Positions 9,044-18,690 of a stretch of 64,000 bases of DNA are shown here, in pieces. Position 1 is the stretch's first letter. Each line of letters begins with the position of its first letter. The position numbers and the translations under genes are program-made. Below the pieces are notes generated by a model. That model saw only the letters and a list, made by a program, of their open reading frames with translations, searched no databases and was not told the origin of the DNA. The stretch is from Yoonia ponticola. Its GTDB lineage: Bacteria > Pseudomonadota > Alphaproteobacteria > Rhodobacterales > Rhodobacteraceae. The stretch is from the NCBI RefSeq assembly GCF_014199395.1, contig NZ_JACIJM010000005.1, forward strand, positions 62,001-126,000, read 5' to 3'.

Positions 9044-10252
9044 ATGACCCAAACGCCAAAGCACAGCAGTTACGATATCGTCATCGTCGGTGGCGCGATG
9101 ATGGGATCATCAACGGCGTGGTTTCTAAGCACAATGGCGGGTTTTCAGGGGCGTGTTCTGGTCGTCGAAATGGACAGCAGCTACGCGAATTCGTCCACGG
9201 CCCATTCCAATAGTTGCATGCGGCAACAATTCTCGAACGAGATAAACGTGCGGATTTCGCAATTTGCGGCGGATTTTGTGAAAAACCTGCGGAGTTACAT
9301 GGGCGGCGATCCGCGGGTGCCGGACCTGACAATTCAAAACTACGGATATCTGTATCTGTCGGACAATGATGCGCTGACCGCGACGTTGCGCGAAAACCAA
9401 AAGGTGCAGCTCGCGGCGGGTGCGGAAACTGAGTTGTTAGGGCGAAATGAAATTCTGGAGCGGTATCCATTTTATCAACTGGATGACATCCAACTGGGGT
9501 CTATCAATCGTAAAGACGAAGGATATTGGGACGGCGGCACCGTGTTCGATTGGTGGCGGCGCGGCGCACGTGACAACGGGGTGGAATATATCAGTAACAA
9601 GGTTGTTGCGATGGAAGTGCAGGGCGGGCGTGTGCAATCTGTGAAGCTGGAAAGCGGCGATGTTATTGCGTGCGGGCAGGTTGTAAATGCTTCGGGACCG
9701 CGTGCGGCGCTAACCGCAAAAATGGCGGGAATTTCACTTCCTGTTGAGCCACGTAAGCGATTTACATGGATATTTAATGCGCAGACACCATTAGATCGCG
9801 ACTTGCCTTTGACGATTGATCCGTCGGGTATCCACATGCGGCAAGACGGGCCGACAACTTATTTGGCAGGCGCAGCACCCGACGCCGAGGATGATCTTGC
9901 CGTCGATCCCACCGATTTTGCCATGGACCATGCGCGCTGGGAAAACCACGTCTGGCCGATTATCGCGACCCGTATTCCGCAGTTTGAAGCGATCAAGGTT
10001 GTGACTGAATGGACCGGGCATTATGCCTATAATACGCTTGATCAAAACGCTGTCATCGGGGCGCATCCCGAGGTTACGAATTTTATGTTCCTTAACGGGT
10101 TTTCGGGACACGGCTTGCAACAATCGCCAGCAATGGGGCGCGCCATGGCAGAGCTGTTGACCTACGGGGAATATCGCACGCTGGACATGACGCCCTTTGC
10201 GTATGAGCGTGTCCTTGCAGGGGAAAAGTTCATCGAAAAAGCGGTGATCTAA
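9044..10252 (+). CDS. FAD-dependent amino acid/amine oxidase (DAO family)
   Basis: Flavoprotein of 402 residues with an N-terminal FAD-binding motif (DIVIVGGAMMGSSTAW, residues 11-26) and the C-terminal motif FLNGFSGHGLQQSPAMGR typical of the DAO/sarcosine-oxidase/glycerol-3-phosphate dehydrogenase superfamily. No signal peptide is visible, so it is likely cytoplasmic. The substrate cannot be read from the sequence. The ATG at 9044 is preferred because the Rossmann motif begins soon after it. The gene stands alone, 67 bp before the next gene on the same strand. Confidence 0.85.
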   Translation: MTQTPKHSSYDIVIVGGAMMGSSTAWFLSTMAGFQGRVLVVEMDSSYANSSTAHSNSCMRQQFSNEINVRISQFAADFVKNLRSYMGGDPRVPDLTIQNYGYLYLSDNDALTATLRENQKVQLAAGAETELLGRNEILERYPFYQLDDIQLGSINRKDEGYWDGGTVFDWWRRGARDNGVEYISNKVVAMEVQGGRVQSVKLESGDVIACGQVVNASGPRAALTAKMAGISLPVEPRKRFTWIFNAQTPLDRDLPLTIDPSGIHMRQDGPTTYLAGAAPDAEDDLAVDPTDFAMDHARWENHVWPIIATRIPQFEAIKVVTEWTGHYAYNTLDQNAVIGAHPEVTNFMFLNGFSGHGLQQSPAMGRAMAELLTYGEYRTLDMTPFAYERVLAGEKFIEKAVI

Positions 10253-10319
10253 CGCCGTATTTAGTGAGACCCGTACCGTCTATGCGGGTGAAGAAATCGA
10301 AATATCAGAAAGGCCCACC

Positions 10320-11159
10320 ATGAAACTGAAAAAACTCGTCCTGACAGGTGCCGCTGGTCGACTTGGGTCCTACCTACGCGAGCCGCTGTCGAAACTCTGC
10401 GATGAATTGGTGTCGACGGACATCAACGACGTGGGCAATCTCTACGAGGGCGAAACCTTCATCAAGGCCGACCTTGCCAATTTCGACGACATGATGGGCG
10501 TTATCGAAGGCGCAGAAATGGTCGTGCACATGGGCGCAATCGTCGACGAAGCCCCGTTCGAAGAATTGCTTGGTCCGAATTTCGTCGGCTCTTACAACGT
10601 CTGGGAGGCCGCGCATAAACATGGTGTGCGGCGCGTAATCTACGGCAGCTCGATCCACGCGGTCGGCATGTACCCCAAGAACGAATTTATCAACACAGAG
10701 GTCGCGCATCGGCCCGACACATTTTACGGCTTGGCCAAATGCTTTACCGAAGATTTGGGGCGCATGTATTGGGAAAAACGTGGGCTTGAAAGCGTCCATA
10801 TGCGCATCCTATCCGCCGCCCAAGTCAATAATCCACGCGCCCTTGGATCATGGTTATCCTACGATGATTTGATCCAATTGGTCACGCGCTGCATCGACAC
10901 CCCCGTCACTGGTTTTGCGGTCATCTACGGCGTGTCCAACAATGACCGCGCCCCAGTGGATAACGCCAAAGCCGCGTTCTTGGGGTATCGCCCAAAGGAC
11001 AATGCGGAAGACTTCGCCGCCGACGTATTGGCCGAAGCTGACGTTCTCGATCCGCATGATCCCGGGCATATGTGTCACGGCGGGCCATTCGCGAGCGTCG
11101 AACTTGGCAATTCCGGCCTTGCTGGCATGAACGTGATCGACGACCGGAAAAAGTCTTAA
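10320..11159 (+). CDS. NAD(P)-dependent SDR-family oxidoreductase, uronate-dehydrogenase-like
   Basis: Extended short-chain dehydrogenase of 279 residues. It shows the nucleotide-binding motif TGAAGRLGS (residues 9-17), an acidic residue after the second strand (STDIND), and the catalytic YGLAK pair in the middle, with GSSIHAVG before it. Length and motifs resemble uronate dehydrogenases, which oxidise galacturonate or glucuronate, but other sugar-nucleotide or hexuronate substrates are possible. AGGCCC precedes the ATG. The nearby xylose genes make a role in plant-sugar metabolism plausible, but that is inference. Confidence 0.8.
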   Translation: MKLKKLVLTGAAGRLGSYLREPLSKLCDELVSTDINDVGNLYEGETFIKADLANFDDMMGVIEGAEMVVHMGAIVDEAPFEELLGPNFVGSYNVWEAAHKHGVRRVIYGSSIHAVGMYPKNEFINTEVAHRPDTFYGLAKCFTEDLGRMYWEKRGLESVHMRILSAAQVNNPRALGSWLSYDDLIQLVTRCIDTPVTGFAVIYGVSNNDRAPVDNAKAAFLGYRPKDNAEDFAADVLAEADVLDPHDPGHMCHGGPFASVELGNSGLAGMNVIDDRKKS

Positions 11160-11217
11160 GATATACGCCCTTTTGCCCGTAAGGTCGGGCAGGGGGCATT
11201 TGAATGAAACGCGCTGC

Positions 11218-12546
11218 ATGTTGAAAACGTTGAAAATATCGGCCTGCTTTGTCGCTTGGGCGAGCTTGAGCAATGCCCAAGCCTTGCCGGATGCAATCAC
11301 CGACGACGCCTATGCATCGGTCAATCTGGGCGAGGCGCGGTTGGGTCAATTACTGTTCTACGATCCGATCCTATCGGGCAATAAAACCGTTGCCTGCGCC
11401 ACTTGCCACCACCCCGCATTTGGCACAGCGGATGGCGTGTCGTTGTCGATTGGCGACGGCGGCATCGGGCTGGGCCCCGACCGTATCGTTGATCCAGATA
11501 ACATCCCCGAACAACGCATTCCGCGTAATGCCCCCGCGTTGTTCAACCTTGGCGCGCATGAATTCACCGTCATGTTTCACGATGGCAGGCTTGAGGCGGA
11601 TGCGTCGCGGCCCGGTGGCATTCGGACGCCAATGGACGCCGACATGGTGACGGGGTTCGCATCGGTGCTGTCTGCGCAAACGATGTTTCCCGTGCTGAGC
11701 CGTGATGAAATGGCAGGATCACACCGCGAAAATGAAATCGGGCGTGCCGTGCGCCAAGGTCTGATTACAGGTGAAGGTGGGGCATGGGACTTGATTGCGC
11801 GGCGGGTCGCTGACATCCCTGAATATGCGGCGATGATGATGCAGGTTTATCCGCATGTCACGTTACCAAATGACATTGAATTCACGGACATTTCCGACGC
11901 GATCGCCGTGTTTATGGCGCATGAATGGCGGTCGGATACGTCGGAATTTGACGCGGTCCTGCGTGGTGAAGGGGTGCTAACAGGCCAAGCGAAAGACGGG
12001 ATGAATTTGTTCTACGGCACTGCTGGATGTGCGGGTTGTCACAGTGGTCCCTTCCTGACGGATCATGGTTTTCACGCTATGGGAGCGCCGCAAATCGGAC
12101 CCGGAAAGTCCGAAACGTTCGAGGATCATTACCGTGACGAGGGTCGTTTCCGCGTCACTGGAAACACCGCTGATCTCTACGCATTTCGCACGCCGTCTTT
12201 GCGCAACGTTGCTTTGACCGCACCTTACGGGCACGCGGGGGCGCACAAGGAATTACGTGCATTTATCGCAGCGCACACTGATCCGGCGGTTGGGCTAGCC
12301 AATTATGACCAAAACCAAGCGGTGTTGCCTGCATTTGATGTCGACGACTTCACCGTTATGAATGACGCGGCACAAGTTGCCGCGATTTCAAATGCAGTCA
12401 CCACGAGGCCTGTTACGTTGCGCGAGGATGAAATTACGGCATTAATTGCTTTCCTCGACACATTAACAGACCCGCAGGCGTTAACAGGACGGCTCGGCAT
12501 CCCCGACGAAGTCCCGAGCGGACTACCCGTACCAGCAGCAGACTAG
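11218..12546 (+). CDS. Di-haem c-type cytochrome peroxidase (MauG/CcpA-like)
   Basis: Exported protein of 442 residues with a signal peptide (residues 1-20, ending SNA). Two haem c sites are visible: CATCH at C60/C63/H64 and CAGCH at C271/C274/H275, the pattern of bacterial cytochrome c peroxidases and MauG enzymes. The N-terminal site is preceded by LGQLLFYDP, a family hallmark. It may reduce hydrogen peroxide or oxidise a partner protein in the periplasm. I chose the ATG at 11218 because the signal peptide begins there. It converges with the FG-GAP/ASPIC gene, sharing the four bases CTAG as both stop codons. Confidence 0.9.
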   Translation: MLKTLKISACFVAWASLSNAQALPDAITDDAYASVNLGEARLGQLLFYDPILSGNKTVACATCHHPAFGTADGVSLSIGDGGIGLGPDRIVDPDNIPEQRIPRNAPALFNLGAHEFTVMFHDGRLEADASRPGGIRTPMDADMVTGFASVLSAQTMFPVLSRDEMAGSHRENEIGRAVRQGLITGEGGAWDLIARRVADIPEYAAMMMQVYPHVTLPNDIEFTDISDAIAVFMAHEWRSDTSEFDAVLRGEGVLTGQAKDGMNLFYGTAGCAGCHSGPFLTDHGFHAMGAPQIGPGKSETFEDHYRDEGRFRVTGNTADLYAFRTPSLRNVALTAPYGHAGAHKELRAFIAAHTDPAVGLANYDQNQAVLPAFDVDDFTVMNDAAQVAAISNAVTTRPVTLREDEITALIAFLDTLTDPQALTGRLGIPDEVPSGLPVPAAD

Positions 12547-14021
12547 CGCCTAATCACTACCGTTTGATTAACATCGTCGGTTTGGTGGCGAGTTTCAAAC
12601 CCGTCAGGCCACGTAACAACCAGCGTCACGCCGTCACTATCGCCCAAACCAAAGTGCAGCGGCAACGCTTGACCGCCAGCATGACCGCCGCCCACAACCA
12701 CTTGCTGCGATTGCGCACCCATATCGGTTTCAAAACTGACGACAGCCCCAATCGCATCAGGATTGCCGCCTGACTGTTCCAGTTTCACACGCAACCAATG
12801 GCCAGTATTGTTGGTGACATTGCGGTAAAGCTCTAGCGGCGCACGTCTGTTTGTGACGATCAAATCCAGCAACCCGTCTTGGTCAAAATCCGCGAGAGCC
12901 GCGCCGCGAGATCGGTCTGTCGTCGCAATCCCCGCTGAATTTGCCATCTCGACAAACGTGCCATCGTCCTTTTGTATCAACAGGTTATTAGGGTCGCGGG
13001 TTGCCATGCCTGGCATTTGATCAACATTCCCTTTGGCAATAAACAGATCAGCCAAACCGTCGTTATCCACATCGCCAAACTCGGCGTGCCACCCCGTCGA
13101 CGGCCTACCGTCGTCGCCGATATGCGGGCGTTGGGCGTAGGTGCCAATCGCGTAGGGGGCGGCCTGATAGGTCCCGTCGGATTGCGCCAGTTGTAGCAAT
13201 TGATCGCCCATCGACGTCAGCATTACCTCGTCGCGCTGGTCGCCATTCAGGTCACGCGACGCGATCCCCATCCCCCAAAGCGCGACATTCTGCCAGCCAT
13301 CTTCAGCCCCTAAAAAACGCTGATCAGCGATATCCCACATCTGCTCATACCCGCCCTTCACATAATAATGGCGGTCGTTCGAAATCCGCAAAGTGGGTCT
13401 GCCGCGCGCATCTTTTGCAGCCAGCATCGACAGGGGGCAAAAGCCGGGCGTTAACGTTTCGGCCTCATAACCCTCTGGGATAGGCCGCAAAATCGCATTG
13501 CTATCACAGGCTTCAAACGGGCCTTCGGGATCAGTCTGGTCAACGTAATTCCCAATCGCCAAAGTAGGCCGATCCCCTTCCCACCAGGCCGTAAAGGCAG
13601 TTGTCCATTGATCCGTTTGCGGAATGCCAAAGGCGGCAGTGGCGTTGGTAAACGTGCAATCCGTCCCGCCTTTTAGCACGACATTTGGGCCGACACGCAG
13701 CACGAACAGGTCCATCAACCCGTCCGCATCCATATCGAGCGGATATGCTCCGGTCACACCTGTCAACTCAGGCACGGGCATGTCGGTGAATGCAAATTCA
13801 CCATCATTGCGGATCAATTTAGCGGGGTTCGTGCCGCCTGCAACAAACACGTCGGGCAGGGTGTCCGCGTTGCAGTCAAACACAGCAACGCCGCCGCCGA
13901 CAAAATGATCCCAGCCGCCGGCGTAGGTATGTTCTGGCAGCGCGTCAGAGCGGTTTTCAAACATCGGATCGGCTATCGCAGTGCTGCTTAAACCGATGAA
14001 CGCTACCAAAAACCGGATCAT
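12543..14021 (-). CDS. Secreted FG-GAP (VCBS) repeat protein with ASPIC/UnbV C-terminus (CRTAC1 family)
   Basis: Exported protein of 492 residues: signal peptide at residues 1-17 (ending AIA), then at least five calcium-binding-type repeats with the D-x-D-x-D-G pattern (for example DMDADGLMDLF, DVDNDGLADLF, DFDQDGLLDLI), predicting a beta-propeller. The last 70 residues (GLGDSDGVTLVVTWPDG) match the ASPIC/UnbV domain. The function is unknown in bacteria. Its ATG overlaps the stop codon of the ROK regulator gene (ATGA), so both are probably cotranscribed, an unexpected partnership. Confidence 0.85.
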   Translation of the reverse strand: MIRFLVAFIGLSSTAIADPMFENRSDALPEHTYAGGWDHFVGGGVAVFDCNADTLPDVFVAGGTNPAKLIRNDGEFAFTDMPVPELTGVTGAYPLDMDADGLMDLFVLRVGPNVVLKGGTDCTFTNATAAFGIPQTDQWTTAFTAWWEGDRPTLAIGNYVDQTDPEGPFEACDSNAILRPIPEGYEAETLTPGFCPLSMLAAKDARGRPTLRISNDRHYYVKGGYEQMWDIADQRFLGAEDGWQNVALWGMGIASRDLNGDQRDEVMLTSMGDQLLQLAQSDGTYQAAPYAIGTYAQRPHIGDDGRPSTGWHAEFGDVDNDGLADLFIAKGNVDQMPGMATRDPNNLLIQKDDGTFVEMANSAGIATTDRSRGAALADFDQDGLLDLIVTNRRAPLELYRNVTNNTGHWLRVKLEQSGGNPDAIGAVVSFETDMGAQSQQVVVGGGHAGGQALPLHFGLGDSDGVTLVVTWPDGFETRHQTDDVNQTVVIRR

Positions 14022-15298
14022 GCGACGACAACTTCTTTTGCGAATAACGTGTCAGTCAGTGCCGATAACGCCAAGGCCGATGCGCCACGTGCCCAAATCA
14101 AATCACCCCACGCGTGGGTCTCGACTTTGCACGGTGTCCGGCCCGCTGATAAGGTTAACGCCTGCATTTCTGCGATCACCTCTTGGCCGTACAGATAGTC
14201 ATATTGCATCCGTTCGCCTGACAAGATGATCAAAGGCGGGTCGAATAATTGAATGACGTTTGACAATCCCAACGACAAAAAACGCCCCGCGCGGTTAAAG
14301 ATCGTCTGCGCCGCTTTGTTCCCAGATTTCGCCTGCGTGAACAGGTTTTCCAGCATATCTTGCGGGCTTTGATCCGTGTCCAAAGGCCGACCAAGCGCTG
14401 TCGCTGCTTCCCGCGCAAGCGCATAATCGGCCAGATACGCTTCAAGGCATCCGCGCTGCCCACACCGACACAACGCACCGTCCAGCTGCACCTTCGTGTG
14501 GCCCAACTCCAACCCCATACCTTGGGCACCGCGATACAGTTGATTGTTCACAACCATGCCCATGCCGACGCCGTGTTCAATCGTGACAACGGCAAAGTTT
14601 TCCATGCGTCGTCCCGCCCCAAACCATAGCTCGGCAAGAGTTAACATATTGGCATCATTGTCGATATAAACGGGCAGCCGAAACCGTTCGGTAAACGCAG
14701 GGCCCAAGGCCACATTGCGTAACTTCAAAAATGGCGACCATAAAATCACGCCCGTGTCGTGATCTGCAATGCCCGAAACACCGATGCCCGCCGCCCGCAC
14801 ATCGTCCAACGTCTTGTCCGATTGCTGCAAGAGCGTGTCCATCAACGTGCCGATATCGTCCAGCAATTCGGGTGTTTCGCGACGTGAAGAGCGGTGCGAT
14901 ATCGTGCAATCGGCGACCATGTTTCCTGCAAAATCCGCCAAAACTGCGGTGCTATGTTGGTCCGATAATTTGATCCCGATGACGTAGTTCGCCTCTGGGA
15001 TGACCTCTAATGCGACGGGCGGGCGGCCTCGACCGCTTTCGCGGGGCGCACCGGCAACTTCGCGCAGGAACCCGTTTTCGATCAAATCGGCCGTCAAAGT
15101 CGTCGCAGAGCCGGGCGATATGTCGAGCGCACGGCAAACATCGGTGCGCGCGGCTTGCCCATTTGACCTTACAAATTCGAATATCCGTTGTTTGAGCGTC
15201 TTTTGACTGGCGGTCGTCGCATGAAGCTGTGGACCGCAACCATTCCCTTGCGAAGTGGTCACATCGAAGTAAGATTCAAGCGAGTCGTCAGTCAACAT
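14018..15298 (-). CDS. xylR: ROK-family transcriptional repressor, XylR type
   Basis: Regulator of 426 residues. Residues about 30-95 form a winged helix (LKQRIFEFVRSNGQAART, then SATTLTADLIENGFLRE). The rest is a ROK sugar-binding domain with the ATP-like motif VIGIKLSDQHSTAVLAD, YIDNDANMLTLAE and the zinc site CRCGQRGCLEAY. ROK proteins of this type repress xylose genes in alphaproteobacteria and release DNA on binding the sugar. It is divergent from xylF with a 213-bp gap, which fits control of the xyl operon and of itself. The sugar specificity is inferred from context. Confidence 0.88.
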   Translation of the reverse strand: MLTDDSLESYFDVTTSQGNGCGPQLHATTASQKTLKQRIFEFVRSNGQAARTDVCRALDISPGSATTLTADLIENGFLREVAGAPRESGRGRPPVALEVIPEANYVIGIKLSDQHSTAVLADFAGNMVADCTISHRSSRRETPELLDDIGTLMDTLLQQSDKTLDDVRAAGIGVSGIADHDTGVILWSPFLKLRNVALGPAFTERFRLPVYIDNDANMLTLAELWFGAGRRMENFAVVTIEHGVGMGMVVNNQLYRGAQGMGLELGHTKVQLDGALCRCGQRGCLEAYLADYALAREAATALGRPLDTDQSPQDMLENLFTQAKSGNKAAQTIFNRAGRFLSLGLSNVIQLFDPPLIILSGERMQYDYLYGQEVIAEMQALTLSAGRTPCKVETHAWGDLIWARGASALALSALTDTLFAKEVVVA

Positions 15299-15511
15299 AA
15301 GTTTAGTCTCTGAATAAATGAGGCCGGATTTATGCGGCTGAACTATATATTGACCGCAAAATCACGATGCGCCTAGCAAAAAATTCTAGAAATCGTGCAT
15401 TTTTATTTTGACAACTAAATTAAATAGCGCAAGCTTAAGGCATCGGGATTTCCCGATCCGAATCCTTTGTCGCAAATTCGGCAGGGGGCTTGCATTATCT
15501 GGGAGGAAAAC
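15299..15511 (+). promoter_or_regulatory. Divergent xylR/xylF control region
   Basis: AT-rich 213-bp gap between the divergent repressor and transporter genes. It holds a TTGACA at 15408-15413 toward xylF, the palindrome TTCTAGAA at 15384-15391, and an inverted repeat CACGAT (15363-15368)/ATCGTG (15392-15397) around it. The xylF ribosome site GGGAGG lies at about 15501. The operator is presumably here, but I cannot single it out. Confidence 0.4.
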
Positions 15512-16540
15512 ATGCATAAACACGTTATCGCAGCCGCTATTGCTGTCGCCGGTTTCGGCTCGACTGCATTTGCGCAAGACATCACCGTCGGCGTCAGTTG
15601 GTCAAACTTTCAAGAAGAGCGCTGGAAAACAGATGAAGCGGCCATCAAAGGCGCTTTGGAAGCTGCCGGTGCGACTTATATCTCTGCCGACGCGCAATCA
15701 TCTTCCGCCAAACAATTGTCTGACGTCGAAAGCCTGATAGCCCAAGGCGTTGATGCGTTGATCATTCTCGCACAAGACAGCTCTGCTATCGGGCCTGCAA
15801 TTGATGCTGCCGACGCCGAAGGCATTCCTGTCGTGGGCTATGACCGTTTGATCGAAGACAGCCGCGCATTCTACCTGACATTCGACAACGTCGAAGTAGG
15901 CCGGATGCAGGCACGTGCCGTGATCGAAGCAGCGCCATCGGGCCGCTACGTCATGATCAAAGGCTCGCCAACCGATCCAAACGCAGACTTCTTGCGCGGC
16001 GGTCAACAGGAAATCCTGCAAGCGGCCATCGACGCGGGTGACATCACCATCGTTGACGAAGCCTACACCGACGGCTGGTTGCCAGCGAACGCACAGCGCA
16101 ACATGGAACAGATCCTGACCGCAAACGACAACGGTGTTGATGCTGTTGTGGCGTCAAACGACGGCACCGCTGGTGGTGTTGTTGCCGCGCTGACCGCGCA
16201 AGGCATGGAAGGCATTCCCGTGTCCGGCCAAGACGGTGATCACGCAGCGCTGAACCGCGTCGCATTGGGCACGCAAACCGTGTCCGTCTGGAAAGATGCC
16301 CGCGTTCTAGGTGCAACAGCTGGGGCAATCGCGGCAGAACTCGCCAACGCAAACGGTGAAAAAGTCGCAATCGAAGGCGGCGTCGAATGGACGTCCCCTG
16401 CAGGCACCGAACTGAACGCGCTATTTTTGGCGCCGATCCCTGTGACCGCTGACAATCTGTCCGTCGTCGTCGACGCTGGCTGGATCACACAAGAGGCGCT
16501 GTGCCAAGGCGTCACTGACGGTCCGGCACCTTGTAACTAA
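15512..16540 (+). CDS. xylF: D-xylose ABC transporter substrate-binding protein XylF
   Basis: Periplasmic sugar receptor of 342 residues with a clear signal peptide (residues 1 to about 21, ending AFAQ). The mature protein starts DITVGVSWSNFQEERW, a hallmark of XylF, and has the periplasmic-binding-protein sugar motifs VVASNDGTAGGV and PVSGQDGD. I chose the ATG at 15512 because GGGAGG precedes it and the signal peptide starts there. It is first in xylFHGBA, and a stable hairpin follows it. Confidence 0.96.
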   Translation: MHKHVIAAAIAVAGFGSTAFAQDITVGVSWSNFQEERWKTDEAAIKGALEAAGATYISADAQSSSAKQLSDVESLIAQGVDALIILAQDSSAIGPAIDAADAEGIPVVGYDRLIEDSRAFYLTFDNVEVGRMQARAVIEAAPSGRYVMIKGSPTDPNADFLRGGQQEILQAAIDAGDITIVDEAYTDGWLPANAQRNMEQILTANDNGVDAVVASNDGTAGGVVAALTAQGMEGIPVSGQDGDHAALNRVALGTQTVSVWKDARVLGATAGAIAAELANANGEKVAIEGGVEWTSPAGTELNALFLAPIPVTADNLSVVVDAGWITQEALCQGVTDGPAPCN

Positions 16541-16556
16541 GGGTTTTCTCCCGGTT

Positions 16557-16582
16557 GGGGTCCGCGATCTGTCGCGGGCCCC
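16557..16582 (+). terminator. Hairpin between xylF and xylH (mRNA stabiliser or partial terminator)
   Basis: GGGGTCCGCGA pairs with TCGCGGGCCCC over 11 positions with one G-U pair and a TCTG loop. No T run follows, so full termination is unlikely. It sits in the 123-bp gap after the binding-protein gene, where such hairpins commonly raise the level of the binding protein over the permease. Confidence 0.65.
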
Positions 16583-16663
16583 ATAGCGACACAATCCACC
16601 CCACATCTTATTGAACTCTGTCGGCCCCACTTCGCGTGCGTGGGCTCAGAACAAGAGAGCGTT

Positions 16664-17944
16664 ATGTCTGACCAAACCAAAATCCCGCCCAAGCGCAGTT
16701 TTGTGCAAACCCTCGAGATCGACATGCGCCTGCTTGGCATGATCGCTGCGTTTATCATTGTGGCAGTCGCCTTTAATATCCTGACCGGCGGGCGGTTCTT
16801 AACGCCGCGCAATATCTTTAACCTCACGATCCAAACAGCCAGCGTTGGCATCATGGCAACCGGTATGGTTTTCGTGATCGTGACCCGCCACATCGACCTG
16901 TCTGTCGGCGCAATCCTCGCGGCCTGTTCCGCGTTGATGGCAATGACCCAAGTCCGCTGGCTTCCTGAATTTCTCGAAATCGGCCATTGGGCGATTCCGT
17001 GGATTGCGATCATGGTTGGCGTCGCACTGGGCGCGCTGATCGGCGCATTTAACGGTTGGTTAATCGGCTACCAAGGCATTCCGGCCTTTATCGTGACGCT
17101 TGGCGGGTTCCTGATCTGGCGCAACGTTGGCTGGTATCAAACCGCAGGGCAGACCATCGGACCGCTTGATCAGACTTTCATGACATTCGGCGGCATCAAC
17201 GGCACACTTGGCGGACCGTTAAGCTGGGCGCTGGGGCTGGCGGCAATTGCCTTTGTTCTCTTTGCGATCTTCAAGTCTCGCCATACCAAAGCAACGCATG
17301 GCTTCCCCGTCAAACCGATGTGGGCAGAGCTGACAATCGCGGGCATCGCCGTCGCCGCTATAGCAGGCTTCATCGGCGTTCTCACGAATTACGCTGTGCC
17401 TGAACGGGTCGTCGCCCGTGATCCATCACGCTACGGCTGCGACGTCGCAGAAGGCTGCAACGCGGTTTACGGCCTTCCAATTTCGGTGCTTTTGCTGATC
17501 GGGATCGCCGCCGTGATGACGGTCATCGCACGGCGCACCCGCTTTGGGCGCTACATCTTTGCGACGGGCGGCAACCCTGATGCGGCAGAACTCTCTGGCA
17601 TCAACACCCGCATGTTAACGGTGAAAATATTTGCTCTGATGGGCGCACTTTGCGCCATTGCTGCCGTGGTCGCTTCTGCGCGCCTTGCTAACCATTCCAA
17701 TGACTTAGGAACGCTGGATGAATTGCGTGTCATCGCCGCAGCCGTCATCGGCGGCACCGCGTTGTCCGGCGGGATCGGCACGATCTACGGCGCGATCCTT
17801 GGCGCGTTGATCATGCAATCGCTGCAGTCAGGCATGGCGATGGTCGGCGTTGACGCGCCGCTGCAAAACATCGTCGTCGGTGCGGTTCTCGTCTTCGCCG
17901 TCTTTATCGACATCCAATATCGCAAACGCGTAGGAGCAAAATAA
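16664..17944 (+). CDS. xylH: D-xylose ABC transporter permease XylH
   Basis: Inner-membrane subunit of the xylose importer, 426 residues with about ten hydrophobic helices. The family signature for sugar permeases of the RbsC/XylH type is visible: [15 protein letters not shown] in the N-terminal half, and [19 protein letters not shown] with [15 protein letters not shown] in the C-terminal half. The length is larger than RbsC and typical of XylH. The ATG at 16664 is preferred over an upstream in-frame ATG at 16640 because AGAGAG precedes it. It overlaps xylG by one base (TAATG). Confidence 0.95.
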   Translation: MSDQTKIPPKRSFVQTLEIDMRLLGMIAAFIIVAVAFNILTGGRFLTPRNIFNLTIQTASVGIMATGMVFVIVTRHIDLSVGAILAACSALMAMTQVRWLPEFLEIGHWAIPWIAIMVGVALGALIGAFNGWLIGYQGIPAFIVTLGGFLIWRNVGWYQTAGQTIGPLDQTFMTFGGINGTLGGPLSWALGLAAIAFVLFAIFKSRHTKATHGFPVKPMWAELTIAGIAVAAIAGFIGVLTNYAVPERVVARDPSRYGCDVAEGCNAVYGLPISVLLLIGIAAVMTVIARRTRFGRYIFATGGNPDAAELSGINTRMLTVKIFALMGALCAIAAVVASARLANHSNDLGTLDELRVIAAAVIGGTALSGGIGTIYGAILGALIMQSLQSGMAMVGVDAPLQNIVVGAVLVFAVFIDIQYRKRVGAK

Positions 17945-18690
17945 TGGCACCTCTCGTCGAAATGAAAAACGTCTCTATCGCTTTCGGCGGTGTGCAGGCG
18001 GTCGATAACGTCTCGATCTCGCTTAATCCTGGCGAAGTTGTGGGCCTGCTGGGTCACAACGGTGCTGGCAAGTCGACGCTGATCAAAATGCTCTCGGGCG
18101 CTTATAAAATGGACAGCGGCGAGATTTGGATCAACGGCAAAAAGGTGCAGATCAACTCACCCCGCGACGCACGTGATAATGCGATTGAGACGATTTATCA
18201 GACACTTGCGCTTGCCGATAACCTTGATGCGGCGTCGAACTTGTTCCTTGGTCGCGAATTAACTAACGCGATGGGCTTTGTTGACGATGACCGGATGGAG
18301 GCCGAAACCCGCAAGATCATGGCCCGCCTCAATCCCAACTTCAAAAAGCTGAAGGAACCTGTGTCGGCCTTGTCCGGCGGGCAACGCCAATCCGTCGCCA
18401 TCGCGCGCGCGGTCTATTTCAACGCGAAAATCCTGATCATGGATGAACCGACAGCGGCGCTCGGCGTTCACGAAACCGCAATGGTGGCGGAATTGATCCA
18501 AGAGTTGAAAAAGCAGGGCCTCGGCATCTTCTTGATCAGCCACGACACCCGCGAAATGATGGAACTCTGCGACCGGGTCGCTGTGATGAAAAACGGTCAA
18601 ATGGTCGGCGCTGAACGTGTCGAAGACGTGACCGAAGATGATATCCTGTCGATGATCATCCTCGGTAAAAACCCAAAGGCGGCCGCATGA
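17944..18690 (+). CDS. xylG: Xylose ABC transporter ATP-binding protein XylG (single ATPase domain)
   Basis: ATPase of the xylose importer, 248 residues with Walker [10 protein letters not shown] (residues 37-45), signature LSGGQRQS, Walker [13 protein letters not shown] and the switch histidine in LISHD. Enterobacterial XylG and RbsA carry two fused ATPase domains (about 510 residues); here there is only one, as in the FrcA-type transporters of rhizobia, so the active form should be a homodimer. No second ATPase gene is present in the operon. Its stop overlaps the xylB start (ATGA). Confidence 0.93.
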   Translation: MAPLVEMKNVSIAFGGVQAVDNVSISLNPGEVVGLLGHNGAGKSTLIKMLSGAYKMDSGEIWINGKKVQINSPRDARDNAIETIYQTLALADNLDAASNLFLGRELTNAMGFVDDDRMEAETRKIMARLNPNFKKLKEPVSALSGGQRQSVAIARAVYFNAKILIMDEPTAALGVHETAMVAELIQELKKQGLGIFLISHDTREMMELCDRVAVMKNGQMVGAERVEDVTEDDILSMIILGKNPKAAA

